Of a stretch of DNA of 64,000 nucleotides, positions 19,120-27,990 are shown piece by piece. The notes beneath the pieces are model-generated. The model ran no database searches. It was not told the DNA's origin and worked only from the letters and a program-made list of their open reading frames with translations. A program made the translations under genes and the position numbers. This stretch comes from JALORV01 sp963707445 (GTDB lineage: Bacteria; Pseudomonadota; Gammaproteobacteria; Burkholderiales; Burkholderiaceae_F), in contig CAVPPW010000026.1 in NCBI GenBank assembly GCA_963707445.1, forward strand, positions 46,070 to 110,069. The letters are read 5' to 3'. Each line of letters begins with the position of its first letter. Within the stretch, counting starts at the first letter, position 1.

Positions 19120-20233
19120 AGAGCATCTGCTGCTGCGCGACGCGCTGCGGGACTTTGCCGCCCAGCGCCTGGCGCCGTACGCGGCCGATTGGGACCGGCA
19201 CGCGACGTTTCCGAAGGCTGCGCTGAAAGAGCTGGCCGGCCTCGGCACGTTCGGCATCGCGGTGCCGGAAGCCTACGGCGGCGCCGGCATGGACTACACG
19301 GCACTGGCGGTCGCGCTCGAGGAGATCGCCGCCGGTGACGGTGCGACTTCGACGATCATCAGCGTCAACAACTGCCCGGTGTGCTCGATCCTGATGGCCT
19401 GGGCCGACGAGCCGCAGAAGCAGCGCTTCCTGGTGCCGCTGGCGCGCGGCGACAAGCTCGGCGCGTTCTGCCTGACCGAGCCCCATGTCGGCTCGGACGC
19501 CTCGGGGCTGCGGACGGGCGCGGTGCGCGACGGCGACCACTGGGTGCTCAATGGCGTCAAGCAGTTCATCACCAGCGGCAAGAACGGTGACCTGGCCATC
19601 GTGCTCGCGGTGACCGACCGGACCGCAGGCAAGCGCGGCATCAGCTGCTTCATCGTCGAGACCTCGACGCCCGGCTACGTGGTCGCCCGCGTCGAGGAAA
19701 AACTCGGCCAGCACGCCTCCGACACCGCTCAGATCGTGTTCGAGAACTGCCGCGTGCCGGCCGACCAATTGATCGGCGAAGAAGGCGCTGGCTACAAGAT
19801 CGCACTCTCGGGACTCGAGGGCGGACGCATCGGCATCGCCGCACAATCGCTCGGCATGGCGCGCGCGGCCTACGAGGCCGCGCTGGCGTACGCGCGCGAA
19901 CGCGTCGCCTTCGGCAAGCCGATCTTCGAGCACCAGGCAGTGCAGTTCCGTCTCGCCGACATGGCGACACGCATCGAGGCAGCGCGCCAGCTGATCCACC
20001 ATGCCGCGCGGCTCAAGGACGCCGGCCAGCCGTGCCTGAAGCAGGCGGCGATGGCCAAGCTTTATGCCTCGGAGATGGCCGAACGCGTCTGCTCCGACGC
20101 GATCCAGATCCACGGCGGCTACGGCTATGTCAGCGATTTTCCGGTCGAACGCATCTATCGCGATGTGCGCGTCTGCCAGATCTACGAAGGCACGAGCGAC
20201 ATCCAGCGCATGCTGATCGCGCGCAACTTGTAG
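19109..20233 (+). CDS. Acyl-CoA dehydrogenase, short/branched-chain type
   Basis: 374-aa FAD enzyme introducing an alpha-beta double bond in acyl-CoAs. It shows EAYGGAGMDY, CLTEPHVGSDASG, VKQFITSGKNGD, IQIHGGYGYVSDFPVERIYRD and CQIYEGTSDIQRM, whose Glu is the catalytic base of the short-chain subfamily. That differs from the isovaleryl-CoA dehydrogenase at the left edge, where this position is Gly. Likely acts on butyryl- or short branched acyl-CoA. Intact; starts inside the 3' end of the membrane-protein gene. Confidence 0.9.
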   Translation: MLAEEHLLLRDALRDFAAQRLAPYAADWDRHATFPKAALKELAGLGTFGIAVPEAYGGAGMDYTALAVALEEIAAGDGATSTIISVNNCPVCSILMAWADEPQKQRFLVPLARGDKLGAFCLTEPHVGSDASGLRTGAVRDGDHWVLNGVKQFITSGKNGDLAIVLAVTDRTAGKRGISCFIVETSTPGYVVARVEEKLGQHASDTAQIVFENCRVPADQLIGEEGAGYKIALSGLEGGRIGIAAQSLGMARAAYEAALAYARERVAFGKPIFEHQAVQFRLADMATRIEAARQLIHHAARLKDAGQPCLKQAAMAKLYASEMAERVCSDAIQIHGGYGYVSDFPVERIYRDVRVCQIYEGTSDIQRMLIARNL

Positions 20234-20304
20234 CGGGAAGTGCGGGCCGGGCTTCAGGCGGCCGGGCGCCGGCCCGAGAACAGAAGCAAGGCAGAGGCAG
20301 GAAC

Positions 20305-21099
20305 ATGCGCGTGATACTCGCGGGAGCAACCGGGTGGGCAGGATCGGCGGTCGCGCGCGGCATCGCGCGTGCGGACGATCTGCGCCTGGTCGGTGCGGTC
20401 GCGCGCGCTGCCGCCGGACGCACGCTCGACGCCGTGCTTGGCGAGCCGAAACTCGCGGCACCGGTGTACGCGACCGCGGCCGAAGCGCTTGCCGCGCCGT
20501 GCGACGTGTTCGTCGAGTTCACGAAGCCCGATGCGGCCAAAGCCAACATCCGCGCGGCGCTCTCAGCCGGAGCGCATGTCGTCGTCGGCACCTCGGGACT
20601 GGGCGACGACGACTACGCCGAGATCGACGCGCTGGCGCGCGATCGCCGACGCGGCGTTCTCGCCTGCGGCAACTTCGCGCTGACCGTCGTGCTGTTGCAG
20701 CGGTTCGCTGAGACAGCCGCGCGCTACCTGGACCATTTCGAGATCATCGACTACGCACACGAGGACAAGCCCGACGCGCCGTCCGGCACTGCACGCGAAC
20801 TCGCGTATCGGCTCGGCCGCGTCAAGTCACCCGGCCTCGGCGTGCCGCTCGAGCAGGTGCGTGGTCCCCGCGCGGCGCGCGGTGCGACACTGAGCGGTGT
20901 GCAGATCCATTCGGTTCGTCTGCCCGGCTACGTGATTGGCGTCGAAGCGATCTTCGGCGCCAGTGGCCAGAGACTCCACATCGCTCACCATGCCGGACAG
21001 AGCGCGGAGCCGTACGTCGACGGCACGCTGCTCGCGATCCGCAAGGTCGACACTCTGGTCGGCGTGCATCGCGGTCTCGATGCGGTGATGGATCTCTGA
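20305..21099 (+). CDS. Dihydrodipicolinate reductase (DapB)-like protein
   Basis: 264-aa DapB-fold reductase. It has an N-terminal NAD(P)-binding glycine motif (ILAGATGWAGSAVARG), VFVEFTKPDAAKANI, GTSGL and the DapB signature EDKPDAPSGTA. In DapB the signature is preceded by two His; here the sequence is EIIDYAHEDK, so the first catalytic His is Ala and only the second His and the Lys remain. It may be a divergent lysine-pathway enzyme or a reductase with another substrate. No other lysine-biosynthesis genes are nearby. ATG 20305 follows AGGCAGG. The stop overlaps the next ATG (TGATG). Confidence 0.72.
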   Translation: MRVILAGATGWAGSAVARGIARADDLRLVGAVARAAAGRTLDAVLGEPKLAAPVYATAAEALAAPCDVFVEFTKPDAAKANIRAALSAGAHVVVGTSGLGDDDYAEIDALARDRRRGVLACGNFALTVVLLQRFAETAARYLDHFEIIDYAHEDKPDAPSGTARELAYRLGRVKSPGLGVPLEQVRGPRAARGATLSGVQIHSVRLPGYVIGVEAIFGASGQRLHIAHHAGQSAEPYVDGTLLAIRKVDTLVGVHRGLDAVMDL

Positions 21100-21912
21100 T
21101 GCCGACATCCAATTCCTTCGCTGCTGACTCGACCGTCCGCTTTTCCGATCGCGTCGAGGCGTATTTGGCCGGGCGGCCTCGGTATCCGGCAGCGATCGTC
21201 GATGATCTCGCGCGCCGCGCGGCGCTCACGCCGCAGGCAGTGATCGCCGATGTCGGCGTCGGCACCGGGCTGTCGGCCGAGCCTTTCCTCGCCAGCGGTT
21301 ACCGGGTGATCGGCGTCGAACCCAATGCGGCGATGCGCGCCGCCGGACTCGAGTTCCTGAGCCGCTATCCGCGCTACGAATGCCGTGACGGCAGCGCCGA
21401 CGCCACCGGCATCGATGCGGCGAGCGTCGACGTGGTGATCGCGGCGCAGGCGTTTCACTGGTTCGACCCCGGGCATTTTCGCGCGGAATCACTGCGCATC
21501 CTGAAGCCCGGCGGCTGGGCCGCGCTGATCTGGAACGACCGGGACATCCGCGGCACCGCGTTCCTCGCCGGTTACGAGGCGCTGCTGGTCGAGTACGGCC
21601 AGGACTACCGGGCGATCCGCTACCGGCACGAAGGCACCGAGGCGATCCCGGTGTACTTCGGTGGCACGGCGCCGGCGGCCGTCAGAGTTCCGCCACACGC
21701 GCCTGATGGACCGGCAGGCCGTGTTGGCTCTGGCCGGATCGGCCTCGTATCTGCCGGCACCGGGCCAGCCACGGCACGCCGAGATGATGTCGGAACTCGA
21801 ACGGCTTTTCGCGGCGAATGCGCAGCAGGGCGCAGTCGAGATGCGCTACACCTGCCGCGTGCACGCGGCGCCGCTGGCCGGGCCTGATCCGGCGGGCGGC
21901 ACGCGCCATTAA
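21099..21912 (+). CDS. SAM-dependent class I methyltransferase
   Basis: Methyltransferase of the UbiE/type-11 kind. Motif I is IADVGVGTGLSAEPFL, motif II is IGVEPNAAMRAAG, then SADATGIDAASVDVVIAAQAFHWFDP and the post-motif ILKPGGWAALIWNDRD. It starts in a TGATG overlap with the DapB-like gene. One indel near 21685 shifts the last 75 codons; the resumed frame (RQAVLALAGSASYLPAPG) ends at TAA 21910-21912. The substrate is unknown; small-molecule methylation is typical. Confidence 0.82.
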
Positions 21913-21958
21913 CATCCGGGTCTAGCGTCTCTACCGCGTCCCTGTACCGCGAGTCCCC

Positions 21959-22564
21959 GTGTCTTCGCCGATCGAGTTCTACTTCGACTTCTCATCGCCC
22001 TACTCGTACCTCGCGTCGGAGGAAATCGAGGCGCTGGCCGAGCGGAGCGGGCGAGAACTGCAATGGCGCCCGACGCTGCTGGGGGTCATTTTCAAGACAT
22101 CGGGCGGCATGCCGCTCACCGAAGTGCTACGGGCCGAAGGCGCGCTATTCGGTGCGTGATTTCGGACGCTCAGCCGCCTTCGTCGGCGTGCCGTATCGGC
22201 ATCCAAGCCTGTTTCCGGTCGGCACGGTCGCGGCGGCGCGCGCGCTGCTGTGGCTGCAGCGCGAGCATCCGGAACAGGTTTCCGCATTCATTCACGCGGT
22301 GTTCCGGGCGCTGTTCGTCTCGGATCGCAACGTCGGCGAGACCGCTGTCGTGATGGAGATCGCGCGGGCGCTCGGGCTCGACACCGCAGCGCTCGCCGCC
22401 GGCGTGCAGGACGATGCGATCAAGAACGCCTGAGGGATGCGGTCGAGCAGTCGATCACCCGCGGCGTCTTTGGCGCGCCGACCATCTTCATCGACGGCGA
22501 GATGTTCTGGGGCCAGGATCGCCTGGCGCAGGTCGAGCGCTGGATCGGAACCGGACCATTCTGA
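21959..22564 (+). CDS. 2-hydroxychromene-2-carboxylate isomerase-like, DsbA family
   Basis: Thioredoxin-fold protein of the HCCA isomerase (kappa-GST, DsbA-like) family, about 200 aa. The GTG start gives IEFYFDFSSPYSYLASEEIEA; Ser in SSPYSYL replaces the CxxC of true disulfide oxidases, as in this family. Later come YRHPSLFPVGTVAAARALLW and GVFGAPTIFIDGEMFWGQDRL. It is known for glutathione-dependent isomerisation in naphthalene breakdown, but many homologues have other roles. The GST gene right after it supports a glutathione-linked function. Indels near 22140 and 22430. Confidence 0.82.
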
Positions 22565-22574
22565 GGAGCAAATC

Positions 22575-23177
22575 TTGGGCGTCACCGTCTACGGCACAAG
22601 CACTTCGGGCAACTGCCACAAGGTCAGGATGGTGCTCGACATCACCGGCCGGTCGTACGCCTGGCGCGAGATCGACATCCTGCAGGCCGAAACACGGACG
22701 CCGGAGTTCCTGCGCCTGAATCCAAACGGCAAGGTGCCGGTGGTCGTGCTGGACGACGGCACCGCGCTCGCGGAGTCCAACGCGATCCTCTGGTACTTCG
22801 GCGAGGGCACCGCGCTGGTCCCCGCCGACAGGCTGCTGCAGGCACGCATGCTGCAATGGATGTTCTTCGAGCAGTACACGCATGAACCGTCGATCGCGGT
22901 CGCGCGCTTCATCCGCCGCTTCCTGAAGCGCGATGACGATCCGCGGCTGCCGGGACTGACCGCGGCCGGCGAGCGCGCACTGACGGTGATGGAACAGCAC
23001 CTGGCGCGCGAGCCGTACTTCGTCGCGGGCCGCCTGAGCCTGGCCGATCTGGCGCTCTATGCCTACACCCACAAGGCCGCCGACGGCGGCTTCGATGTCG
23101 GGCGTTTCCCGGCAGTGCAGGCGTGGCTCGACCGCTGCAGCGCCGAGCCCGGCGTTTCCGTGATGCCGTCGCCGTGA
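22575..23177 (+). CDS. Glutathione S-transferase
   Basis: 200-aa cytosolic GST. The N-terminal thioredoxin-like domain has VYGTSTSGNCHKVRMVLD, PEFLRLNPNGKVPVVVLDDG (cis-Pro) and ALAESNAILWYF (glutathione Glu-Ser); the helical C-terminal domain has LSLADLALYAYTHKA. A TTG start at 22575 is preferred because TGAGGAGCAA lies directly upstream and no ATG occurs near. It is ten bases from the HCCA-isomerase stop, so the two are likely an operon for conjugating or isomerising electrophiles. Confidence 0.88.
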   Translation: MGVTVYGTSTSGNCHKVRMVLDITGRSYAWREIDILQAETRTPEFLRLNPNGKVPVVVLDDGTALAESNAILWYFGEGTALVPADRLLQARMLQWMFFEQYTHEPSIAVARFIRRFLKRDDDPRLPGLTAAGERALTVMEQHLAREPYFVAGRLSLADLALYAYTHKAADGGFDVGRFPAVQAWLDRCSAEPGVSVMPSP

Positions 23178-23219
23178 TGTCGGCACGTGCAGCCATTCTC
23201 GCTCCGATGGGCAGCCTCG

Positions 23220-23789
23220 ATGAGCAATGCAGGCGCGCTGCTGCAGTCGATGCGCACGCTGGCGCACGCAAACCGGCTCGCCAACCACCGGCTGCACGCA
23301 GCCTGCGCTCAGCTCGCGCCCGAGGAGTTCAAGGCGACGCGCACCAGTTTCTTCCCGAGCCTGTGGGCGACGCTGAATCACATCCTGATCGTCGACTGGT
23401 ACTACATCGCGGCGCTGCATCGCGAGCCCGACCAGACGAAGGCGTGGAACTCGGAGACGCCGTTCGATGCGTTGCCGCCGCTCGCCGAAGCGCAGCGGCT
23501 CTCGGACGAGCGCCTGATCGCCTGGTGCGAGCACGCCGACGACGCGGCGCTCGAAGCGATCGTCGACATGGACCGCGGCAGTTTCGTCCAGCGCGACCGC
23601 GCGCGTGACGTGCTGCTGCACCTGTTCATGCACCAGGTCCATCATCGCGGGCAGGCGCACGCGATGCTGAGCGGCACCCCGGTGAAGCCGCCGCAGCTCG
23701 ACGAGTTCGTGATGCCGAGCGACGCGAAGTTCCGCGTCGAGGACATGCGCGCGCTGGGTTGGCGCGAGGACGAGATCTACGCGCGCTGA
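23220..23789 (+). CDS. DinB-like metalloprotein (YfiT/DinB fold)
   Basis: 189-aa four-helix DinB-family protein. Putative metal ligands are His in LNHILIVDWYY and the pair in FMHQVHHRGQAHAM, the usual three-His arrangement. ATG 23220 (MSNAGALLQSMRTLAHANR) is preferred over an in-frame ATG 33 bases earlier because it fits family N-termini. DinB proteins often act as thiol-dependent transferases (mycothiol, bacillithiol) in other phyla; here, next to a GST, a glutathione link is a guess. Confidence 0.84.
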   Translation: MSNAGALLQSMRTLAHANRLANHRLHAACAQLAPEEFKATRTSFFPSLWATLNHILIVDWYYIAALHREPDQTKAWNSETPFDALPPLAEAQRLSDERLIAWCEHADDAALEAIVDMDRGSFVQRDRARDVLLHLFMHQVHHRGQAHAMLSGTPVKPPQLDEFVMPSDAKFRVEDMRALGWREDEIYAR

Positions 23790-23810
23790 CCGCGCGTCCT
23801 GCAGATCCGC

Positions 23811-25052
23811 ATGTCGCGTCGTCCTGCCATCCCGTTCATCCTGGTCACGCTGCTGATCGACGTGATGGGCTTCGGCCTGCTGCTGCCGGTGCTGCCGGCG
23901 CTGGTCGGCGAATTCACCGCGAGCCGCGACGCGCAGACCTACTGGTACGGCGCGATGATCGTCACCTTCGGGCTGACGCAGTTCGTCTGCTCGCCACTGC
24001 TCGGCGCAATCTCGGACCGCTTCGGGCGACGGCCGGTGCTGCTCGGGTCGATCGCGGGGCTCGGCACGATGTTCCTGCTATCGGCGCTCGCCACGTCGCT
24101 CACGGGCCTGCTGCTTGCGCGCGTGCTCGGCGGCGTGCTTGCGGCCAACTTCGCGGTGGCCAATGCCTACGTCGCCGATCTCACGGCGCCCGAGAATCGC
24201 GCCCGCAGCTTCGGCCTGGTCGGCGCGGCCTTCGGCATCGGCTACATCGTCGGCCCGATGGTCGGCGGGCTGCTCGGCAGCATCGACATCCGCCTGCCGT
24301 TCTACGCGGCGGCGGGGCTGTCGGGCCTCAATTTCCTGTACGGGCTGCTGCTCGTGCCGGAATCGCTGCCGCCCGAGCGGCGCAAGCCGATCCAGTGGCG
24401 CCGCGCGAATCCGGTTGCCTCGCTGTACGGCCTGGCACGGCTGCGCGCCGTCGGCGCGCTGGTGGCCGTCATCGCGCTCGCCAACCTCGCCCAGTTCATC
24501 CTGTACAGCACCTGGGTGCTGTTCACGAATTTCCGTTTCGGCTGGGGCCCGCGTGAGACCGGCCTGTCGCTGTTTGTGGTCGGCGTCATGGCCGCACTGG
24601 TGCAGGGCGGCCTGCTCGGCCGGCTGATGAAGACGCTCGGCGAGCGACGCCTGGTGCTCGCCGGGCTCGCTTCCGGCACGCTCGCCTACGCCGCCTACGG
24701 CCTGACGACCGTCGGCTGGGTGATGTACGTGATCATCGTGATCAACCTGCTCGCCTTCGCGATCGGCCCGGCGCTGAATGCCATCGTCTCCAAGGCGGCC
24801 GATCCGGCAGAACAGGGCCTGGCGATGGGATCGCTCACCTCGCTGAGCGCGCTGATGGCCGTGCTGGCGCCGTTCATCGGCACGCCGCTGCTCGCCACGG
24901 TCAGCCATCTTCCCGCGCAGGACTGGCGCATCGGGGCCCCGTTTTTCATGTCGGCACTGCTCTCGCTGCTCGCGCTGGTCATCGCATCGGTGCACTTCCG
25001 GCGGCACAGCGCCGTGCTTCAGCCGCACATCGCCCCGCTCGCACGCCACTAG
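23811..25052 (+). CDS. MFS transporter, TetA-like drug/metabolite exporter
   Basis: 413-aa major facilitator with 12 predicted helices, intact. Helix 1 has LLIDVMGFGLLLPVLPALV (the D-x-x-GFG-x-x-x-P pattern of the TetA/tetracycline-exporter branch), motif A between helices 2 and 3 is GAISDRFGRRPVLL, and motif C-like GAAFGIGYIVGPMVGGLLG is in helix 5. It likely exports a drug or hydrophobic metabolite by proton antiport. No regulator gene adjoins it, so substrate and control are unknown. Confidence 0.88.
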   Translation: MSRRPAIPFILVTLLIDVMGFGLLLPVLPALVGEFTASRDAQTYWYGAMIVTFGLTQFVCSPLLGAISDRFGRRPVLLGSIAGLGTMFLLSALATSLTGLLLARVLGGVLAANFAVANAYVADLTAPENRARSFGLVGAAFGIGYIVGPMVGGLLGSIDIRLPFYAAAGLSGLNFLYGLLLVPESLPPERRKPIQWRRANPVASLYGLARLRAVGALVAVIALANLAQFILYSTWVLFTNFRFGWGPRETGLSLFVVGVMAALVQGGLLGRLMKTLGERRLVLAGLASGTLAYAAYGLTTVGWVMYVIIVINLLAFAIGPALNAIVSKAADPAEQGLAMGSLTSLSALMAVLAPFIGTPLLATVSHLPAQDWRIGAPFFMSALLSLLALVIASVHFRRHSAVLQPHIAPLARH

Positions 25053-25101
25053 GGCCTAGTACCATTGCGAGCCGGCGCGGCCCACGATCCGGACGACAAC
25101 G

Positions 25102-26709
25102 ATGACCATCCTGGAGACCCGGCTCAACCCACGCAGTCCCGAGTTCAAGGCCAACGCCGAGGCGATGAGCGCCCAGGCGGCCGACCTCAAGGAGAAGATC
25201 ACGCAGGTCGCGGTCGGCGGCGGCGCGGAAGCGCGCGCCAAGCACGTCGCGCGCGGCAAGCTGCTGCCGCGCGACCGCGTGCAGATGCTGCTCGATCCCG
25301 GCACGCCGTTTCTCGAGCTGTCGCAGCTCGCGGCGTGGGATATGTACGAGGACGCGGCACCGTCGGCCGGCATCATCACCGGCGTCGGACGGGTCTCGGG
25401 CCGCGAGTGCGTGATCGTCTGCAACGACGCGACCGTCAAGGGCGGAACGTACTACCCGATCACGGTAAAAAAGCACCTGCGCGCCCAGGAGATCGCGCGC
25501 GAGAACCGGCTGCCCTGCATCTACCTGGTCGACTCCGGCGGAGCGAATCTGCCGAACCAGGACGATGTATTTCCCGACCGCGAGCACTTCGGCCGCATCT
25601 TCTATAACCAGGCCACGATGTCGGCGGCGGGGATCCCGCAGATCGCGATAGTGCTCGGGTCGTGCACGGCCGGCGGCGCGTACGTGCCCGCGATGAGCGA
25701 CGAGTCGATCATCGTCGCCAACCAGGGCACGATCTTTCTCGGCGGACCGCCGCTGGTGAAGGCGGCAACCGGCGAAGTCGTCTCCGCCGAGGACCTCGGC
25801 GGCGGCGATGTGCACACGCGTTTATCCGGCGTGGCCGACCATCTCGCCTCGAGCGATGCGCATGCGCTGGCGCTTGCACGCCGCATTCTCGCGACCACCA
25901 ACTACGTGAAGCCTTCGCCGCTCGCGCTGCGCGAGCCGCGCGAGCCGCGCCATGCCGCCGGCGATCTTTACGGTGTGATTCCGACGGACACGCGCAAGCC
26001 CTACGATGTGCGCGAGGTGATCGCGCGCATCGTCGACGGCTCCGAGTTCGACGAGTGGAAGGCGCGCTTCGGCTCGACGCTGGTCACGGGATTCGCCTGG
26101 ATCCGCGGCATGCCGATCGGCATCGTCGCCAACAACGGAATCCTGTTCTCCGAAAGCGCGCAGAAGGGTGCCCATTTCATCGAACTTTGCTGTCAGCGCA
26201 AGCTGCCGCTCGTGTTTCTGCAGAACATCACCGGCTTCATGGTCGGGCGCAAGGTCGAGAACGAAGGCATCGCGCGCCACGGCGCCAAGATGGTCACCGC
26301 CGTCAGTTGCGCGCAGGTGCCGAAGTTCACGCTGATCATCGGCGGGTCCTTCGGTGCCGGCAACTACGGCATGTGCGGCCGCGCGTTCGGGCCGCGCTTC
26401 GTCTGGATGTGGCCGAATGCACGCATCAGCGTGATGGGCGGCGAACAGGCGGCCAGCGTGCTGGCCACGGTACGCCGCGACAACATCGAGGCGAAGGGCG
26501 GCAGCTGGAGCGCGGAAGAAGAAGAGAAGTTCAAGGCGCCGATCCGTGCGCAGTACGAGCACCAGGGCCATCCGTACTACGCGACTGCGCGCCTGTGGGA
26601 TGACGGCGTCATCGATCCGCTCGAGACGCGCGACACACTCGCGCTGGCGCTGTCCGCTTCGCTGAACGCACCGATCCCGGAGACCACCTTCGGCGTGTTC
26701 CGCATGTAG
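25102..26709 (+). CDS. liuB: Methylcrotonyl-CoA carboxylase carboxyltransferase (beta) subunit
   Basis: Carboxyltransferase subunit that moves CO2 from biotin to 3-methylcrotonyl-CoA, third step of leucine breakdown. 535 aa, intact, normal length. The N-terminus LETRLNPRSPEFKANAEAM and the segments VDSGGANLPNQDDVFPDREH, LGSCTAGGAYVPAMSDESI, GGPPLVKAATGEVVSAEDLG, LPLVFLQNITGFMVGRK and GSFGAGNYGMCGRAF are typical of MccB/LiuB. The partner biotin subunit is at 29.6 kb. Two more pathway genes lie between or after them. Confidence 0.95.
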   Translation: MTILETRLNPRSPEFKANAEAMSAQAADLKEKITQVAVGGGAEARAKHVARGKLLPRDRVQMLLDPGTPFLELSQLAAWDMYEDAAPSAGIITGVGRVSGRECVIVCNDATVKGGTYYPITVKKHLRAQEIARENRLPCIYLVDSGGANLPNQDDVFPDREHFGRIFYNQATMSAAGIPQIAIVLGSCTAGGAYVPAMSDESIIVANQGTIFLGGPPLVKAATGEVVSAEDLGGGDVHTRLSGVADHLASSDAHALALARRILATTNYVKPSPLALREPREPRHAAGDLYGVIPTDTRKPYDVREVIARIVDGSEFDEWKARFGSTLVTGFAWIRGMPIGIVANNGILFSESAQKGAHFIELCCQRKLPLVFLQNITGFMVGRKVENEGIARHGAKMVTAVSCAQVPKFTLIIGGSFGAGNYGMCGRAFGPRFVWMWPNARISVMGGEQAASVLATVRRDNIEAKGGSWSAEEEEKFKAPIRAQYEHQGHPYYATARLWDDGVIDPLETRDTLALALSASLNAPIPETTFGVFRM

Positions 26710-26749
26710 TCGGCCATAGCGACCGCTACTGGCGGAAATCCCGTCCCCG

Positions 26750-27907
26750 ATGATGGCAGGTATGCACGAGCGCCCCGAGCACGTCGAGCTGCGCAGGCAG
26801 GTGGCGCGCTTCATCGAACGGGAAGTCGAACCGAATGCGTTGACATGGGACGAGGCGGGCTGCACGCCGCGTGAAGTCCTGCGCAAGATCGGGCAACTCG
26901 GCTGGCTCGGCCTCATGGTGCCGGCAGAGCATGGCGGAGCCGCCGCCGACATGACGACCAACGTCGTCTTTCAGGAGGCGCTGTCTCGTTCGACCTCGGG
27001 CGGGTTCGTCATCACCGTGCTGGTGCACACCGACATGGCCAGCCCGCACCTGGTCCACGGCGGATCGGAAGACCAGAAGCGTCGGTGGCTGCCGGGCATC
27101 GTTCGCGGCGACCTGATCACGGCGGTCGCGGTCACCGAGCCCGACGCGGGTTCCGACGTCGCGGCCATCCGCACGCGCGCCGCGCGCGACGGCGCGCACT
27201 GGGTGCTCAATGGCAGCAAGATGTTCATCACGAACGGCGTGCGCGCCGATCTCGTCTTCGTCGCGGCCCGCAGCGACGCCGCCGCGACGGGTTCGCGCGG
27301 GCTGTCGATCTTTGCAGTCGAGCGAGGCACGCCGGGGTTTCGAGTCGGGCGCACGCTGAAGAAGAGCGGCTGGCTCGCATCCGACACGGCCGAGCTCGTG
27401 TTCGAGGACTGCCGGGTCGCGGCGGATCAGTTGATCGGCGACGAGAACGGCGGCTTCTACGCGATCATGCGCAATTTCCAGACCGAGCGGATCGCGCTCG
27501 GCAGCATGGCAGTCGGTCATTGCCTGACGATGCTCGACCTCGCCTATCGGCATGTCAGCGCGCGGCACGCTTTCGGCGGACCGCTGTGGGACAAGCAGGC
27601 GATCCGGCAACGGCTGGCGATGCTCGCGGCGAAGACCGAGGCGGCGCGGCGGCTTCTTTATCACTGCGCCTGGCTCGTCGACCAGGGTCGCGACGCGGTG
27701 CGCGAGGTCTCGATGCTGAAGGCGCTGACCGGGGAGCTGGTCAATGAAGTGGCCTACAGCTGCCAGCAGTTCCACGGCGCGATGGGCTACATGCGCGAAA
27801 GTCCGATCGAGCGGCTGGTGCGCGACGCGCGCGTGCTCTCGATCGGCGGCGGCGCCACCGAGGTGATGCTGGAGGAGGTGGCAAAGCGCTGGGACGGCGG
27901 GGACTGA
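26750..27907 (+). CDS. Acyl-CoA dehydrogenase, long-chain/isovaleryl-like
   Basis: 385-aa acyl-CoA dehydrogenase. Motifs: VPAEHGGAAADMTTN, VAVTEPDAGSDVAAI, SKMFITNGVRADLV, FHGAMGYMRESPIERLVRD and LSIGGGATEVMLEE. At the classical C-terminal catalytic position there is Gly, while FQTERIALGSMA carries a Glu at the site used by isovaleryl- and long-chain enzymes. It could be a citronellyl-, isovaleryl- or long-chain acyl-CoA dehydrogenase (AtuD- or LCAD-like). Placed between MccB and the hydratase, so a branched-chain substrate is likely. Alternative ATGs at 26753 and 26762. Confidence 0.88.
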   Translation: MMAGMHERPEHVELRRQVARFIEREVEPNALTWDEAGCTPREVLRKIGQLGWLGLMVPAEHGGAAADMTTNVVFQEALSRSTSGGFVITVLVHTDMASPHLVHGGSEDQKRRWLPGIVRGDLITAVAVTEPDAGSDVAAIRTRAARDGAHWVLNGSKMFITNGVRADLVFVAARSDAAATGSRGLSIFAVERGTPGFRVGRTLKKSGWLASDTAELVFEDCRVAADQLIGDENGGFYAIMRNFQTERIALGSMAVGHCLTMLDLAYRHVSARHAFGGPLWDKQAIRQRLAMLAAKTEAARRLLYHCAWLVDQGRDAVREVSMLKALTGELVNEVAYSCQQFHGAMGYMRESPIERLVRDARVLSIGGGATEVMLEEVAKRWDGGD

Positions 27908-27990
27908 ACCCCCGGCGGCCGAGCTGCCTGAACTAGACTGCCGAATTGCCGCCACTGCGCGAGCGCGGCCGCCCGATGCGCCCGGACGCC

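Noticed and set aside
19088..20461. Long - strand open frame opposite an acyl-CoA dehydrogenase
   Set aside because: Composition is biased and no motif is seen; the + strand gene is intact.
22488..23660. Long - strand open frame opposite the GST and DinB-like genes
   Set aside because: It spans two real + genes and an intergenic boundary and has no recognisable domain.
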